A stretch of 64,000 bases of DNA. Source: Candidatus Electrothrix communis (GTDB lineage: Bacteria; Desulfobacterota; Desulfobulbia; Desulfobulbales; Desulfobulbaceae). A program made the translations under genes and the position numbers. The notes beneath the pieces are model-generated. The model searched no databases, was not told the DNA's origin, and worked only from the letters and a program-made list of their open reading frames with translations. Every line of letters starts with the position of its first letter. Position 1 is the first letter of the stretch. Positions 1 to 8,497 of the stretch are shown here, piece after piece. The DNA lies in the NCBI GenBank assembly GCA_030644725.1, contig CP130629.1, positions 3,301,501 to 3,365,500 on the forward strand. Direction: 5' to 3'.

Positions 1-471
1 CTGACCGGAGACGTGTTCGGCTCCTCCCGCTGTGATTGCGGAGCGCAGTTGCAGGCCGCCATGAAGATGGTGGATCAGGAAGGCAGCGGCGTTATTCTGT
101 ATATGCGCCAGGAAGGGCGAGGAATTGGTCTGATTAATAAGCTCAAGGCGTATAACCTGCAAGACGGAGGGTTGGATACCGTGGAGGCCAACGAGCATCT
201 CGGTTTTAAACCGGATCTGCGGGACTACGGCATCGGAGCGCAGATGCTTCGTGATCTCGGGGTTCGCAAGATGCGTCTGCTGACCAATAATCCCAAGAAG
301 ATTATTGGACTGGAAGGATATGGCTTAGAGGCCGTGTCTCGCCTGCCGATTGAGGTGCTCTGCGAATGCGAAAGCCGGGATTATCTCCGCTGTAAACGCG
401 ACAAAATGGGACATATACTGGAATTGTACGGGGAGGAGGAGGCTTCAGGATCTATCAAGAAAGAGTCCTGA
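1..471 (+). CDS. ribA: GTP cyclohydrolase II (C-terminal part; gene enters from the left edge)
   Basis: GTP cyclohydrolase II opens the imidazole ring of GTP to make the first riboflavin intermediate, in the cytoplasm. The frame is open from base 1, so the start lies outside the window. Visible are the zinc-ligand pair in [10 protein letters not shown] and the catalytic-loop motif [11 protein letters not shown], followed by the conserved LLTNNPKK segment. The tail ends with a short charged stretch. It may be a RibBA fusion with a DHBP synthase domain upstream, which cannot be judged here. The next gene is convergent and is separated by a strong hairpin. Confidence 0.93.
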   Translation: MTGDVFGSSRCDCGAQLQAAMKMVDQEGSGVILYMRQEGRGIGLINKLKAYNLQDGGLDTVEANEHLGFKPDLRDYGIGAQMLRDLGVRKMRLLTNNPKKIIGLEGYGLEAVSRLPIEVLCECESRDYLRCKRDKMGHILELYGEEEASGSIKKES

Positions 472-540
472 GTTTACTCTACCGTCTTTCTGGTTGCTCA
501 GCTTGTGAATATTAGCGAAAGCTGAGTAATCGTCTTTGTT

Positions 541-571
541 GTTCGACAGGGACTCTCTGTCCCTGTCGAAC
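541..571. terminator. 13-bp perfect hairpin between convergent genes
   Basis: GTTCGACAGGGAC (541-553) and GTCCCTGTCGAAC (559-571) form a perfect 13-bp stem with a 5-nt loop, between the converging ribA and gltA genes. Neither side has a real T-run, so it is either a weak bidirectional terminator or an intergenic hairpin repeat. Confidence 0.5.
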
Positions 572-600
572 TGCTCGCCTGTGTTGCGTTCGTTTACCGT

Positions 601-2022
601 TTACCAATTCACCATATAGCAGGACAAATTTCGTCCCTCTTCAAGATCCTTCCCTTCCATAAAACGCTGCATGGACTCGGCAGCCACCTTGCCCTGATAG
701 ATAGCCTTGGCCGCAGTCTGTGGGCCGAGAACGTCATCGCCGCCAGCGAAAATCCACGGAACCGAAGTCTGGAGGGTCCGGGAATTCACCGTATAGGTAC
801 CCCAGGATTCCAGCTTGAGATCTGTGCCGTTATCCGCCTCATGCTGGACCTTCTGGCTGATAGCTGGGATAATGGAGTCAGCTTCGATGGTAAAGTTTGA
901 CCCTTCCTGCATGACTGGACGACGACGACCGGAGTCATCCGGCTCGCCCAGTTCCATCCTGATGCACTCGACCCCGGTGAGCTGGTTCTCTTCATCGGCA
1001 TGAATCTTCACTGGCGCAGCAAGGATTTCCACCCGTACCCCTTCTTCCTCCAGATGATGGATCTCAGAGCCGGAAGCGGGCATCTCTTCTTTGCTTCGCC
1101 GATAGAGGATAAACACCTCGTCAGAGCCGGTTCGCAGAGCTGTTCTGGCTACATCAATGGCTACGTTGCCGCCACCAACCACCACCACTTTTTTGCCGAT
1201 ATCTACGATTTCTCCGGTAAGCACTCTTCGAAGATAGTCCACGCCATGCAGGACGCCCTTGGTGGTCTCTTCTCCTTCAATTCCTAACTTGCGTCCCTCA
1301 TGGGCACCGACACCGATAAAGACGGAATCGTACCCATCTTCTCGGAGCTCCTGGAGCGTCTTATCCTTACCTATGGTCACACCGAGTTTAATTTCTACTC
1401 CACAGCTCTTCAGGGCAGCAAGTTCCGCACCAATAATGTCGCGCGGCAGCCGATAATGGGGGATACCTACAGAGAGCATACCGCCGAACACGGGCAGGGC
1501 TTCATAGATGGTGCATTTATATCCTTGATGGGCCAGAACATGGGCGGCGGTGATCCCGGCAGGGCCGGATCCGATAATGGCGACCTTGCGCCCGTTAGGG
1601 ATAGCGCATTCCTTGGTCATTGCTTTCTTGTTAGCCACCATCCAATCGGTGAGATATCGTTCCAGCATACCGATGGCAACCGACTCGCTCTTTTTGCCCC
1701 GAAGGCAACTGCCTTCGCATTGAAATTCATGCGGGCAGACCCGGGAACAGACAGAGGGCATGGTGCTGGTCTCCCGCACCTTCCAATAGGCCTCCTCGAA
1801 TTTTTTATCTCGAAGTAAGGCTATGAATCCTGGAATGTCATTACGGATCGGGCAACCGTCTACACAAGCGGGCTTTTTGCATTGCAGACAGCGTTGAGCC
1901 TCAAGTATCGCGGTCTCTTCACTGTAGCCCGCAGTTACTTCCTTAAAATTTTTTATTCGCTCAGCCGGATCAAGTTCCTGCGGATGCTGCCGGGGGATAG
2001 CCATTCGTTCTGCCGGTTTCAT
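601..2022 (-). CDS. gltA: NADPH-dependent glutamate synthase-type oxidoreductase (small subunit family)
   Basis: This flavin/iron-sulfur oxidoreductase resembles the ~470-residue GltA-type glutamate synthase and the GltD small subunit. It would move electrons from NADPH through FAD to Fe-S centres. The N-terminal cysteine clusters (RCLQCKKPACVDGC and SVCSRVCPHEFQCEGSC), an FAD-binding GSGPAG and an NADPH-binding GGGNVAIDVA are all visible. The start at 2022 is chosen because GGAGG (2027-2031) sits just ahead of it; a frame extension to 2055 has no such site. No large glutamate synthase subunit or NfnA-like partner lies nearby, so the substrate is open: the same family includes NfnB/SudA-like subunits of bifurcating transhydrogenase. 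Confidence 0.85.
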   Translation of the reverse strand: MKPAERMAIPRQHPQELDPAERIKNFKEVTAGYSEETAILEAQRCLQCKKPACVDGCPIRNDIPGFIALLRDKKFEEAYWKVRETSTMPSVCSRVCPHEFQCEGSCLRGKKSESVAIGMLERYLTDWMVANKKAMTKECAIPNGRKVAIIGSGPAGITAAHVLAHQGYKCTIYEALPVFGGMLSVGIPHYRLPRDIIGAELAALKSCGVEIKLGVTIGKDKTLQELREDGYDSVFIGVGAHEGRKLGIEGEETTKGVLHGVDYLRRVLTGEIVDIGKKVVVVGGGNVAIDVARTALRTGSDEVFILYRRSKEEMPASGSEIHHLEEEGVRVEILAAPVKIHADEENQLTGVECIRMELGEPDDSGRRRPVMQEGSNFTIEADSIIPAISQKVQHEADNGTDLKLESWGTYTVNSRTLQTSVPWIFAGGDDVLGPQTAAKAIYQGKVAAESMQRFMEGKDLEEGRNLSCYMVNW

Positions 2023-2073
2023 TACACCTCCTACGACTCTGTTAGTTCTGATCACAAAATTAAAATGGTACTA

Positions 2074-2101
2074 ATTATAACCTATTCTGTTGGTAGAGCA
2101 A
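2074..2101 (-). promoter_or_regulatory. Putative sigma70 promoter for gltA
   Basis: On the minus strand TTGCTC (2101-2096) and a perfect TATAAT (2079-2074) are separated by 16 nt, about 50 nt upstream of the chosen gltA start. Position and match support it; no experimental support. Confidence 0.5.
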
Positions 2102-2259
2102 GATTTTGTCTCTTCGGTAGTCAATAATGGAGCACTTTTTTGTGTGAAAAAGCTTAAGTAATTACAATTATGTTAATTAATATTGTAGAGTAGAGTTTTT
2201 TAATAATAATTTGAAAATACAATGATTATTTATCAGGCGATGACTTGCTTGAGGCATCC

Positions 2260-3159
2260 TCAACAGGTCCGGCTGAAAATATATTGAGCCAAAGCTCGTA
2301 ACGGCTCTGCACGCTCATCAAAAGAGGAAAGGACTTCTAGGGCGCAGTCCACAGCCTCCTTTGCCAACGCACGGGTTTTCTCCTTACCAAAAAAAGCCGG
2401 ATAAGTGGCTTTACCCTGTTGCGCATCCGTGCCCGCAGTTTTTCCCAACTGTTCTGTTGACGCAGTAACATCCAGCAGGTCATCAACGATCTGGAAAGCG
2501 AGTCCCACAGCATCTCCATAGCGAGTCAGGGCCTCAAGCTGTTTTTGATCGGCCTGGGCAGCAAGGGCACCCATCCGAACAGCTGCTGTGATCAACGCTC
2601 CGGTTTTGGATCGATGAATTGTCTTGAGGAGATCAAAGGGAATTGTTTTATCCTCGCTGGCGATATCAAGATATTGCCCGCCCACCATTCCTTGGGAGCC
2701 CGCTGCATGAGCTAAAACGGCAATAAGATGCAGGCGTGTTTCTGTTCCAGGGCCGGGCAGGTTGGGATTGCTGAGCAAAGCAAAGGCATAGGTCAACAGG
2801 CCGTCACCGGCTAAAATTGCCTCGGCCTCCCCGAATTTTTTATGACAGGTGGGCTGCCCTCGACGCAGATCATCGTTATCCATCGCTGGTAGATCATCAT
2901 GGATTAAGGAATACGTATGGATACATTCAAGGGCGCAGGCGGCTGGCAGTAATTTTTCTTCAATTTCCGGGGCGTCATTGACAGAGCGTCCTGCTGCAAG
3001 GCAGAGAATTGGTCTTATGCGTTTTCCGCCAACAAAGAGGCTATAACGCATCGACTCAATATGACCGGAGAAATCCCCCTCCTGTTGCATCATATACCGT
3101 TGCAGACCATTTTCCACAATCTGGCGTTGCTGGCTGAGGTAGTGTTGAATATCGAACAT
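2260..3159 (-). CDS. ispA: Polyprenyl (farnesyl/geranyl) diphosphate synthase
   Basis: IspA condenses DMAPP with IPP to geranyl and farnesyl diphosphate for quinone, undecaprenyl and related lipids, in the cytoplasm. The 299-residue length is normal for bacterial IspA. The first aspartate-rich motif DDLPAMDNDD is at residues 88-97 and the second, DDLLD, near residue 225. GGKRIRP for substrate binding is near residue 44. No dxs gene follows, although dxs is a frequent neighbour. Chain length cannot be read with certainty, so another short-chain prenyl synthase is possible. Confidence 0.93.
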   Translation of the reverse strand: MFDIQHYLSQQRQIVENGLQRYMMQQEGDFSGHIESMRYSLFVGGKRIRPILCLAAGRSVNDAPEIEEKLLPAACALECIHTYSLIHDDLPAMDNDDLRRGQPTCHKKFGEAEAILAGDGLLTYAFALLSNPNLPGPGTETRLHLIAVLAHAAGSQGMVGGQYLDIASEDKTIPFDLLKTIHRSKTGALITAAVRMGALAAQADQKQLEALTRYGDAVGLAFQIVDDLLDVTASTEQLGKTAGTDAQQGKATYPAFFGKEKTRALAKEAVDCALEVLSSFDERAEPLRALAQYIFSRTC

Positions 3160-3498
3160 TTTTTTTATGTGTTTTTTCTGGAGCGATTGTATTAACTGGA
3201 ATTTGGTCGAAGAAAGAAGAGTCCTGATGCAGGTCGTCGATTCAAATGAGGGCCTTGTGAAACGCGCTTTTCCTTCTTCTTAATATCCGTCCGGCTAACA
3301 GCAGCAGTTTCCTGCATACTCTTCTTTTTTGATACTGTAAACTCTTCCGTTCAGTCAGGGCAAACAAAATTGGTATTATAAAAAATGAGAACAGCCTGAA
3401 ACGAGGAGATTCTTCAGGAAACCGGGAAGGTAAGGAGAGAGAGACGACAGGAGAGGGGGAGTAAGAATATTCTGTAGAGGAAAAAAGCAGAAGAAAAA
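3160..3498. other. Intergenic stretch without a supported gene
   Basis: About 340 nt between the M15 peptidase gene terminator and ispA, both on the minus strand. It is purine-rich on the plus strand. An open frame on the minus strand (3242-3508) is Ser/Leu/Arg-rich, runs into the terminator and looks like a compositional artefact. The ispA promoter probably lies here, but no clear boxes were seen. Confidence 0.4.
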
Positions 3499-3534
3499 CA
3501 GGGAACACCGATCAGTAGACCCATGTGTTCCCTG
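3483..3534 (-). terminator. Intrinsic terminator after the M15 peptidase gene
   Basis: CAGGGAACAC (3499-3508) pairs with GTGTTCCCTG (3525-3534). Read on the minus strand, the 10-bp stem is followed at once by TTTTTCTTCTGCTTTTTT, a good U-tract. It lies 9 nt past the stop codon of the gene ending at 3543. Confidence 0.8.
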
Positions 3535-3542
3535 TAAGAGAA

Positions 3543-4091
3543 TTACCAGCTACGGACACGACCGGTATCAATATGAACAAAATTTGATTTTGCATAATAG
3601 CCTACGCCACCGGATTTAAGTGAGATAGCGCAATCACGGACTGTCTTGGTTTGTTCTCCGGTAATGCGAACATCAATGGCCTGACCCTTCATATGCAAAC
3701 TGCGTTTTGCTACCCCGCCACTTTTTTTGCGTAATTGCTGGTTGGTTTTGGGGGAACGGTAGCCGGAGATAATTTCATATGTACTGTTGCAGCACATTTT
3801 TTGCTGTATTGACCAAAGAATATCCAGAACAGCCGGATCAATACGATGAACTTCTGAGGTCCTGAAATCGCGGAGATAGGTGTTTATTTTGGCCAAGGCC
3901 TCCATGTCATAATCTTTTGCTGTCGCGTATGTTATATCAAGGCGCTCACGGGTATGAGTATGGTAAAATGACAGGATTCTTGGTTTGGCGGGCAGGGAAG
4001 AGGGGATTTTAGCCCAAGCGGGAGCAGCTTGGGCAAGGCAAAGACCAACAGCAGCCTTTGCTCCCAAGGCGAGAAAAGAACGTCTATTCAT
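3543..4091 (-). CDS. ycbK: Tat-exported YcbK/MepK-like M15 zinc peptidase (DUF882)
   Basis: This 182-residue protein matches the DUF882/YcbK family of peptidase M15-like murein endopeptidases, acting on peptidoglycan cross-links in the periplasm. The N-terminus NRRSFLALGAKAA with a hydrophobic stretch ending AAPAWA is a twin-arginine-type signal peptide. Zinc-site motifs are visible: HMKGQAIDVRI, with the family His and Asp, and FVHIDTG near the C-terminus. ISGYRSPKTN is also a family hallmark. The start has an AAGGAG site about 10 nt upstream. It is transcribed alone, ending at an intrinsic terminator. E. coli MepK is the closest characterised relative; exact cleavage specificity is inferred. 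Confidence 0.88.
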   Translation of the reverse strand: MNRRSFLALGAKAAVGLCLAQAAPAWAKIPSSLPAKPRILSFYHTHTRERLDITYATAKDYDMEALAKINTYLRDFRTSEVHRIDPAVLDILWSIQQKMCCNSTYEIISGYRSPKTNQQLRKKSGGVAKRSLHMKGQAIDVRITGEQTKTVRDCAISLKSGGVGYYAKSNFVHIDTGRVRSW

Positions 4092-4518
4092 AAAATCCTA
4101 CTCCTTCGGTTGTTTTTGTATATAAGGCATTTTGATGACTATATAAACTGTTTATGCTCAAACGACCTGAAATAATAAACAATATATTCATTAAAAGATA
4201 TATTTCCCCTCCTGTCAATACCCTTTTTTGAGTCTGTAACAAGAAATTATTTCTATACCGGATGTATAAAAAAAAATGAATGCAGTAAATGACGTTCTCT
4301 CTTGCATATAAATATTAATTAAAAAGCATTCTTGCATATCGATCGCTCCCGTATTTAGCAGCAAAAGGAGAGATCCTCTTGATATTACGCATTGACATGG
4401 CTTTTTTTTTTCCTATATCATTAACGCTCAAGCAAATCAGTATTGGGTTGAAACACTCATAATCAGAAGGTTTCAGATTTTTTCCTCTTTTATAGGCGGT
4501 AAATTATGGTCGCAAAAT
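4092..4518. other. AT-rich divergent intergenic region
   Basis: These 427 nt separate two divergently transcribed genes and are AT-rich with several A and T runs. Apart from the promoter-like pair at 4392-4419, and the presumed minus-strand promoter of the M15 peptidase gene, no gene or RNA structure was recognised. Confidence 0.5.
4392..4419 (+). promoter_or_regulatory. Putative sigma70 promoter for the AAA ATPase gene
   Basis: A perfect -35 box TTGACA (4392-4397) is followed after 16 nt by TATATC (4414-4419). A run of ten T lies in the spacer. The pair is about 100 nt ahead of the ATPase start. Confidence 0.45.
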
Positions 4519-6873
4519 ATGGTTGCTAATAGCTCAAAAATTCTCATCCTTGGTTCCAACGTCAAAATAACCAATCTCCCGGTGAAGGAGGTGAGTTTAC
4601 TGCAAGAAGGCAGCCTACCAGCCTATGGCTATAATCCCGGCGATAATATTGATTTGCTTGCCGGGCCGGTAAGTGTTGAGAAGGGGAGATTAGAACAATG
4701 CCTGACATGGCTGAATTCTTATCTTGCTGAATCCGGTCTCACTCCCCAGGTTGACTGTCTCACCTATGGACCTGAGAAGCAAGTATATCAAATTTTCAAA
4801 AGGCAGAAAATCGGTGGTGAGGATGATCATGACGGCTGGTTTATGGTGAATCAGTTATTGCCGTCCGAGGAGCGGATGAAAAATTCACCCGCCTTTGTGA
4901 TCAACGAGCATGAGTGTTCCATTGTCGGCAATAATACCGGGATGGTTCTGATAGACGACTCCGGTGTGCCTCCGCAGGTCTGCGACGATATGATGGGCCT
5001 GAATCCTGATATGTGGTGCATCGCTATGGGGATCTCTGTTGCCCATTGGCAGCAGTGGGCCCAGCGTCTTGGAAAGCGTTTTACCCTTTTTTGCCGCCTT
5101 TCCGATTTGGAAACCACCCGTATGGAAATGGACTCCGCTGTCACTTGGGAAAGTATTGTTGCCATGTGCCTTCGGGCCCTCAAAACAAGCGAGGTGGGTC
5201 TCTGGGATCCGACAACTAAACGTTTTCTCTGTCATATCGTGGTGGAAATGTTTCCCCATGCCATTCTTTATGTCGGTCCGGGTGGCACATTTTTTCGCTA
5301 CCGTAAAGGTATGTTGCCGAAAAAAAGCTCGTTTAAGAAACGTGGCTCTGTGCCCTGTTATGACACGATGGTCACTGCAATGTTGACCATAAATATCTTT
5401 CGCTTCAATTGCCTTGATTTCTGCCGTAATTGCTTTTTTGCTTTTTCAAAGCAGGTGCTGGTCAATTGGAAAGTACTTAATGACCACGGATATCATTTTG
5501 ATGGCCAGCTCAAACTGCCGGAACTGGATTTCGGCTCGGTTTGCCCGGCTGACTGGCCATGCTCTGTTATCGAATGTGGTGAGGCACGCGGCGGCGGTCG
5601 TCTGAAGTCTGCTTGGCAGGACCAGGCTTCCAGCTGCCAGAGTGATTGCCCCTGCGCCTCTTCCGAGATGATCAGAAAAGATCCAAGTTTTGTCGAATTG
5701 CCCCACTCCTCCACAGAATTTGAGAAAAATTTAGCTCTGGTGGCCAGTCAGTCCTGGGGAGAGGAAAAGAAAAAGGCTTTGCGTTCCTTTTTCCATCGTA
5801 AATATGAATCACATTGTAACCTGCAAAACGACGGGGTTCGCTATGCCGGACATATAGATACCATCATTTCCGTGTTGCATAACCTGAAGGAAGAAGTCAA
5901 TCGCGGTACCGGGTTTGATCATCTTCCTATGTGTCAAATCGGCCATCTGCGGACCACGGACCCGGCAGAAATCGATCCGGTCATCACCCTGCATCAGGTC
6001 ATGGATTCCTATGTCTCCAAGGAAGCGGTCCTGCGTCCTCTCTGTATCGGGGTATTTGGTCCGCCGGGTTCAGGGAAATCCTTTGCCGTAAAACAGGTCG
6101 CTGATGAGATTGCTCGCCATCATGACGGAAATCCCTTTGATTTTTTTGAATTTAATCTTACCCAATTTGCCAGTCCTGAAGAAATCAATGCAGCAATCGA
6201 TCCGATCAGGGCTTCGGTGGCCCAGGGCCGGGTGCCTATTGCCTTCTGGGATGAATTCGACTGTCGATATAACGGTGATGAATTCGGTTATCTTCGCTTT
6301 TTTCTGCCCTCAATGCAAGATGGCGTAACCTATGTTCATGGTATTCCTTACCATATTGGGCGAGCTATCTTTGTCTTTGCAGGTGGTGTCAAGGCGAGCT
6401 GGGAGGGCATGGAGGATCTGCTCTCACCCGAAAATGGCGAGCAGTTGAAGAAATCCAAGACGTTGAAAATACCTGACTTTATGAGTCGTCTCCGGGTTGT
6501 TCTGGATATTGACGGCATTCAGATACCGGGCCACCTTCTCCAGGATTCCGCCAGCGAGGAGGAACTGGAAGAATTACGCCGGATTCTCCATAAACGCGCC
6601 CTGATCATTGCCCATCAGATGCAGACCCATTGGAAAAAAGCAGCTCGAAAAAGTTCAGGCCTGCTGCTTCGCTTACTCATTGGTGAATATAAATTCGGGG
6701 CACGCTCCATAGAGGCGGTCATTGAAGCCAGTCGGGCTGCCGATCGCCTGGTCTATGGCCTGCCCGAGCTGATCGCGCCTTCTGCGGCCCGTATCCATGC
6801 CAATTGGCGGGTGGAGTTGGAACGCAGGATTGATCATGTGCGCAAGTCAGCAGGGTTGCGAGCTATTTGGTAG
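4519..6873 (+). CDS. Large two-domain AAA-type ATPase (ribokinase-like N-terminus suspected)
   Basis: 784 residues. The C-terminal half is an AAA-type P-loop ATPase: Walker A GPPGSGKS at residues 514-521, Walker B IAFWDEFD at 574-581, a sensor-like strand IFVFAGG, then PDFMSRLR and KFGARSIEAVI. From memory, these last motifs recur in ATPases found beside RyR-domain proteins in prokaryotic conflict loci. The N-terminal half contains VTWESIVAMCLRAL and a strand pair ending in HIVVEMF, which recall the PfkB/ribokinase-like domain of that group; this is a recall-level inference. No RyR gene or other partner lies next to it. The start is uncertain: no clear ribosome site precedes 4519, and a 7-codon frame at 4506-4529 overlaps it after AGGCGG. 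Confidence 0.75.
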   Translation: MVANSSKILILGSNVKITNLPVKEVSLLQEGSLPAYGYNPGDNIDLLAGPVSVEKGRLEQCLTWLNSYLAESGLTPQVDCLTYGPEKQVYQIFKRQKIGGEDDHDGWFMVNQLLPSEERMKNSPAFVINEHECSIVGNNTGMVLIDDSGVPPQVCDDMMGLNPDMWCIAMGISVAHWQQWAQRLGKRFTLFCRLSDLETTRMEMDSAVTWESIVAMCLRALKTSEVGLWDPTTKRFLCHIVVEMFPHAILYVGPGGTFFRYRKGMLPKKSSFKKRGSVPCYDTMVTAMLTINIFRFNCLDFCRNCFFAFSKQVLVNWKVLNDHGYHFDGQLKLPELDFGSVCPADWPCSVIECGEARGGGRLKSAWQDQASSCQSDCPCASSEMIRKDPSFVELPHSSTEFEKNLALVASQSWGEEKKKALRSFFHRKYESHCNLQNDGVRYAGHIDTIISVLHNLKEEVNRGTGFDHLPMCQIGHLRTTDPAEIDPVITLHQVMDSYVSKEAVLRPLCIGVFGPPGSGKSFAVKQVADEIARHHDGNPFDFFEFNLTQFASPEEINAAIDPIRASVAQGRVPIAFWDEFDCRYNGDEFGYLRFFLPSMQDGVTYVHGIPYHIGRAIFVFAGGVKASWEGMEDLLSPENGEQLKKSKTLKIPDFMSRLRVVLDIDGIQIPGHLLQDSASEEELEELRRILHKRALIIAHQMQTHWKKAARKSSGLLLRLLIGEYKFGARSIEAVIEASRAADRLVYGLPELIAPSAARIHANWRVELERRIDHVRKSAGLRAIW

Positions 6874-6909
6874 ATTGCGTACCCTTTCTTCCCGTTCCGG
6901 GGCTTGTTT

Positions 6910-6978
6910 CTTCCTTTACATAAAGGAAGCTCAATGGCCATCACGCCGTAAACATCAAGGGTTACGGCGTGAGAGGCC
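6910..6978. terminator. Two stacked hairpins after the ATPase gene
   Basis: CTTCCTTTA/TAAAGGAAG (6910-6918, 6921-6929) and TCACGCCGTAA/TTACGGCGTGA (6941-6951, 6962-6972) are perfect inverted repeats, the second extended by GGCC on both sides. No T-run follows, so termination is plausible but not certain. The rest of the 275-nt gap to the next gene is AT-rich and shows nothing else. Confidence 0.45.
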
Positions 6979-7148
6979 GTCGTTCTCTGTTGAGAATCGA
7001 ATTATCCCCCTTTCATATATTTTCCCGTTATCAATAATCACTCTTATCTTGCTACTTTCATTTGACTTGTTGGCTTATTTGAAATTTAATTTTAATGAAT
7101 CTGTATTGTAACGTACTCTTCTTATAAATTTTCATCATACCGGTTGAA

Positions 7149-7523
7149 ATGAAATCTCTTAATAAAAAAATGGCGGAAAAGCGTACTGATGAAAGAATAG
7201 AATTAACCGGCTATATCGTAAAAACCATTGACACTTCCCTTGAACACCATTTACCTATTAGAGATATCTCTATAGAAGGATTGTGTTTAATAAGAGTTCC
7301 AAACAAAATTGCGTACAAGGAGAGTCCGACAATAATTACACTCTCGGGAAATCGTCTTTCGGAATGCTACAAATTGACGATCATGCCGTGTTGGAGGAAA
7401 AAAAACGAACTTTATTGGGATGTGGGATTTTATATCCACAGGGTACCTGTGTCCTGGAAGAGATTTGTCAGAATCAAAAAAATGCAGACGAAAAAAAATA
7501 GAGGTGCATTCTGGGGCTTATAA
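7149..7523 (+). CDS. PilZ-domain c-di-GMP-binding protein
   Basis: This 124-residue protein carries the two signature motifs of PilZ domains. RTDER near residue 12 fits RxxxR, and DISIEG near residue 38 fits D/NxSxxG. YWDVGFYI matches the last conserved strand. Such single-domain proteins bind c-di-GMP and act as effectors of motility, polysaccharide or surface processes. It stands alone after the ATPase gene, with a poor ribosome-binding site; an internal ATG at codon 9 is an alternative start. The target process is unknown. The diguanylate cyclase near 58-60 kb could supply the signal, but no direct link is seen. Confidence 0.75.
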   Translation: MKSLNKKMAEKRTDERIELTGYIVKTIDTSLEHHLPIRDISIEGLCLIRVPNKIAYKESPTIITLSGNRLSECYKLTIMPCWRKKNELYWDVGFYIHRVPVSWKRFVRIKKMQTKKNRGAFWGL

Positions 7524-7983
7524 AACGCTTTCTCCTACTCATTGGCTGCGTATTCCGCTGCCTGACCTTGGTAAGCGGCCCCCGTGACCTCGACCTGTAA
7601 TCCCGATTTTCGGTAATTTTGTCCATTTTGACCGCCCAAAGGGCCGTCGTCCTGTAGAGGGGGAAAAAAATGAAGGCAATTAACGGAGACAGTGTAAGGA
7701 GGACAAGCGCTGCATGGTCTGTCTCAAGTACGACCCTGTTAATTACCTTCACTTATAATATAATCATGATGCGCCATAAATCAAGATTCAATATCAAGTG
7801 ATTTTTGATATCCACTTTTACTCGCTTATTATCTTGGGTTTTGCCTATTTGGGTCGCCAAAGGGCCATCATCCTTTTGCGAGTGAAAAAAGTTGTTTTTT
7901 TGTTGTAGAAGTCGATATAAATAATTGTACATCGTCTTAAGCATAATTATTTTCTCAAGCCGAAAACTTAACAGGAGATCAGC
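7524..7983. other. Intergenic region with two diverged copies of a ~65-nt motif
   Basis: This 460-nt gap has no convincing gene. Two related segments, about 7615-7672 and 7830-7892, share CGCCAAAGGGCC (one copy has an extra C), then TC.TCCT and a run GAAAAAA, about 215 nt apart. The first is followed by a 44-codon frame (7670-7804) after AGAGGGGG, but the second copy encodes only eight codons, so the similarity is more likely structural than coding. Confidence 0.45.
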
Positions 7984-8184
7984 ATGCTTGCATACAGACA
8001 AAAAATATACGCCTTCGAAAGGGCTATTAGGATAATTGAAGAGTTATCTCGAAGAGATCCTGTTTCTGTCTCCGCCTCCAAAAGATCGACCCAGGTGCTT
8101 AACAACACCTACTTGAAGCTAATTGAGATTTTTCCTGTCTCTGATTGGTCAGGGACAAAAGACCATGAACCTCTACCTTTATGA
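7984..8184 (+). CDS. Small hypothetical protein (66 aa)
   Basis: A 66-residue frame with a good ribosome-binding site, AGGAG six to seven nt before the ATG at 7984, and an intrinsic terminator about 45 nt past its stop. The N-terminal half is helical and charged (FERAIRIIEELSRRD). No family was recognised. The clear translation and termination signals are the reason for listing it; a non-coding transcript is the alternative. Confidence 0.45.
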   Translation: MLAYRQKIYAFERAIRIIEELSRRDPVSVSASKRSTQVLNNTYLKLIEIFPVSDWSGTKDHEPLPL

Positions 8185-8229
8185 TGATGCTTCATGACTT
8201 TTAGCTGAATTCATCTTATTGTCACCTCA

Positions 8230-8266
8230 CCGGGCATATGCTCTGCATATAACCCGGTTTCTTTTT
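8230..8266 (+). terminator. Intrinsic terminator
   Basis: CCGGG-C-ATATGC (8230-8241) pairs with GCATAT-AA-CCCGG (8245-8257) around a 3-nt loop, followed directly by TTTCTTTTT. It would end transcripts from the 66-aa gene. Confidence 0.7.
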
Positions 8267-8275
8267 GCCCAAATT

Positions 8276-8310
8276 CTGGGATTCGAACCCGCGACCCCGA
8301 CCTTATCCCC
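8276..8310 (-). other. tRNA 3'-half-like fragment (possible attachment-site remnant)
   Basis: On the minus strand the segment GCGGGTTCGAATCCCA follows GGTCGGGGTC, which closely resembles the variable loop and T-arm of a tRNA. Only about three T-stem pairs form, and no matching acceptor, D-arm or anticodon arm is found on either side, so it is not a functional tRNA. It sits just before the YhaO/YhaN pair, where an integration scar would be expected. Confidence 0.4.
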
Positions 8311-8497
8311 CTGTCACCGCGCCTTCCTATTTTGCGCTGTGACACCTGCATGTGTACATTTTTCTGAATAATTATTAATACCTGTTTACTTTTAAAATTC
8401 AGCATGGTTAAGTCTTGTTCGTTTAGGATCATGGTTTTATTTTCCATGTTTGCCTTTTATTAACAATGTGAGCTTTCATTGAGTCCAGGAGATGTAA

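Larger units (their letters stand above)
8185..8497. other. Intergenic region ahead of the yhaO-yhaN pair
   Basis: These 313 nt hold the terminator at 8230-8266 and the tRNA-3'-like fragment at 8276-8310, which are listed separately. The remaining AT-rich part presumably carries the yhaO promoter. A minus-strand open frame covering most of it runs through the tRNA-like fragment and is not supported. Confidence 0.5.

Noticed and set aside
3242-3508. Minus-strand 88-codon frame upstream of ispA
   Set aside because: Ser/Leu/Arg-biased composition, no ribosome site, and it overlaps the terminator of the M15 peptidase gene.
7615-7892. c-di-GMP (GEMM-type) riboswitch
   Set aside because: The expected conserved core and tetraloop-receptor pattern are not present on either strand; only a vague similarity around the AAAG stretch.
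7474-8001. Two minus-strand frames opposite the PilZ gene end and its intergenic region
   Set aside because: No ribosome sites, no recognisable motifs, and they cover the duplicated motif segments; most likely shadows.
8240-8345. Complete tRNA gene on the minus strand
   Set aside because: Only a T-arm-like part is present; no acceptor stem, D-arm or anticodon arm can be paired.
8211-8447. Minus-strand 78-codon frame
   Set aside because: It reads through the tRNA-like fragment and the terminator hairpin; no gene-like features.
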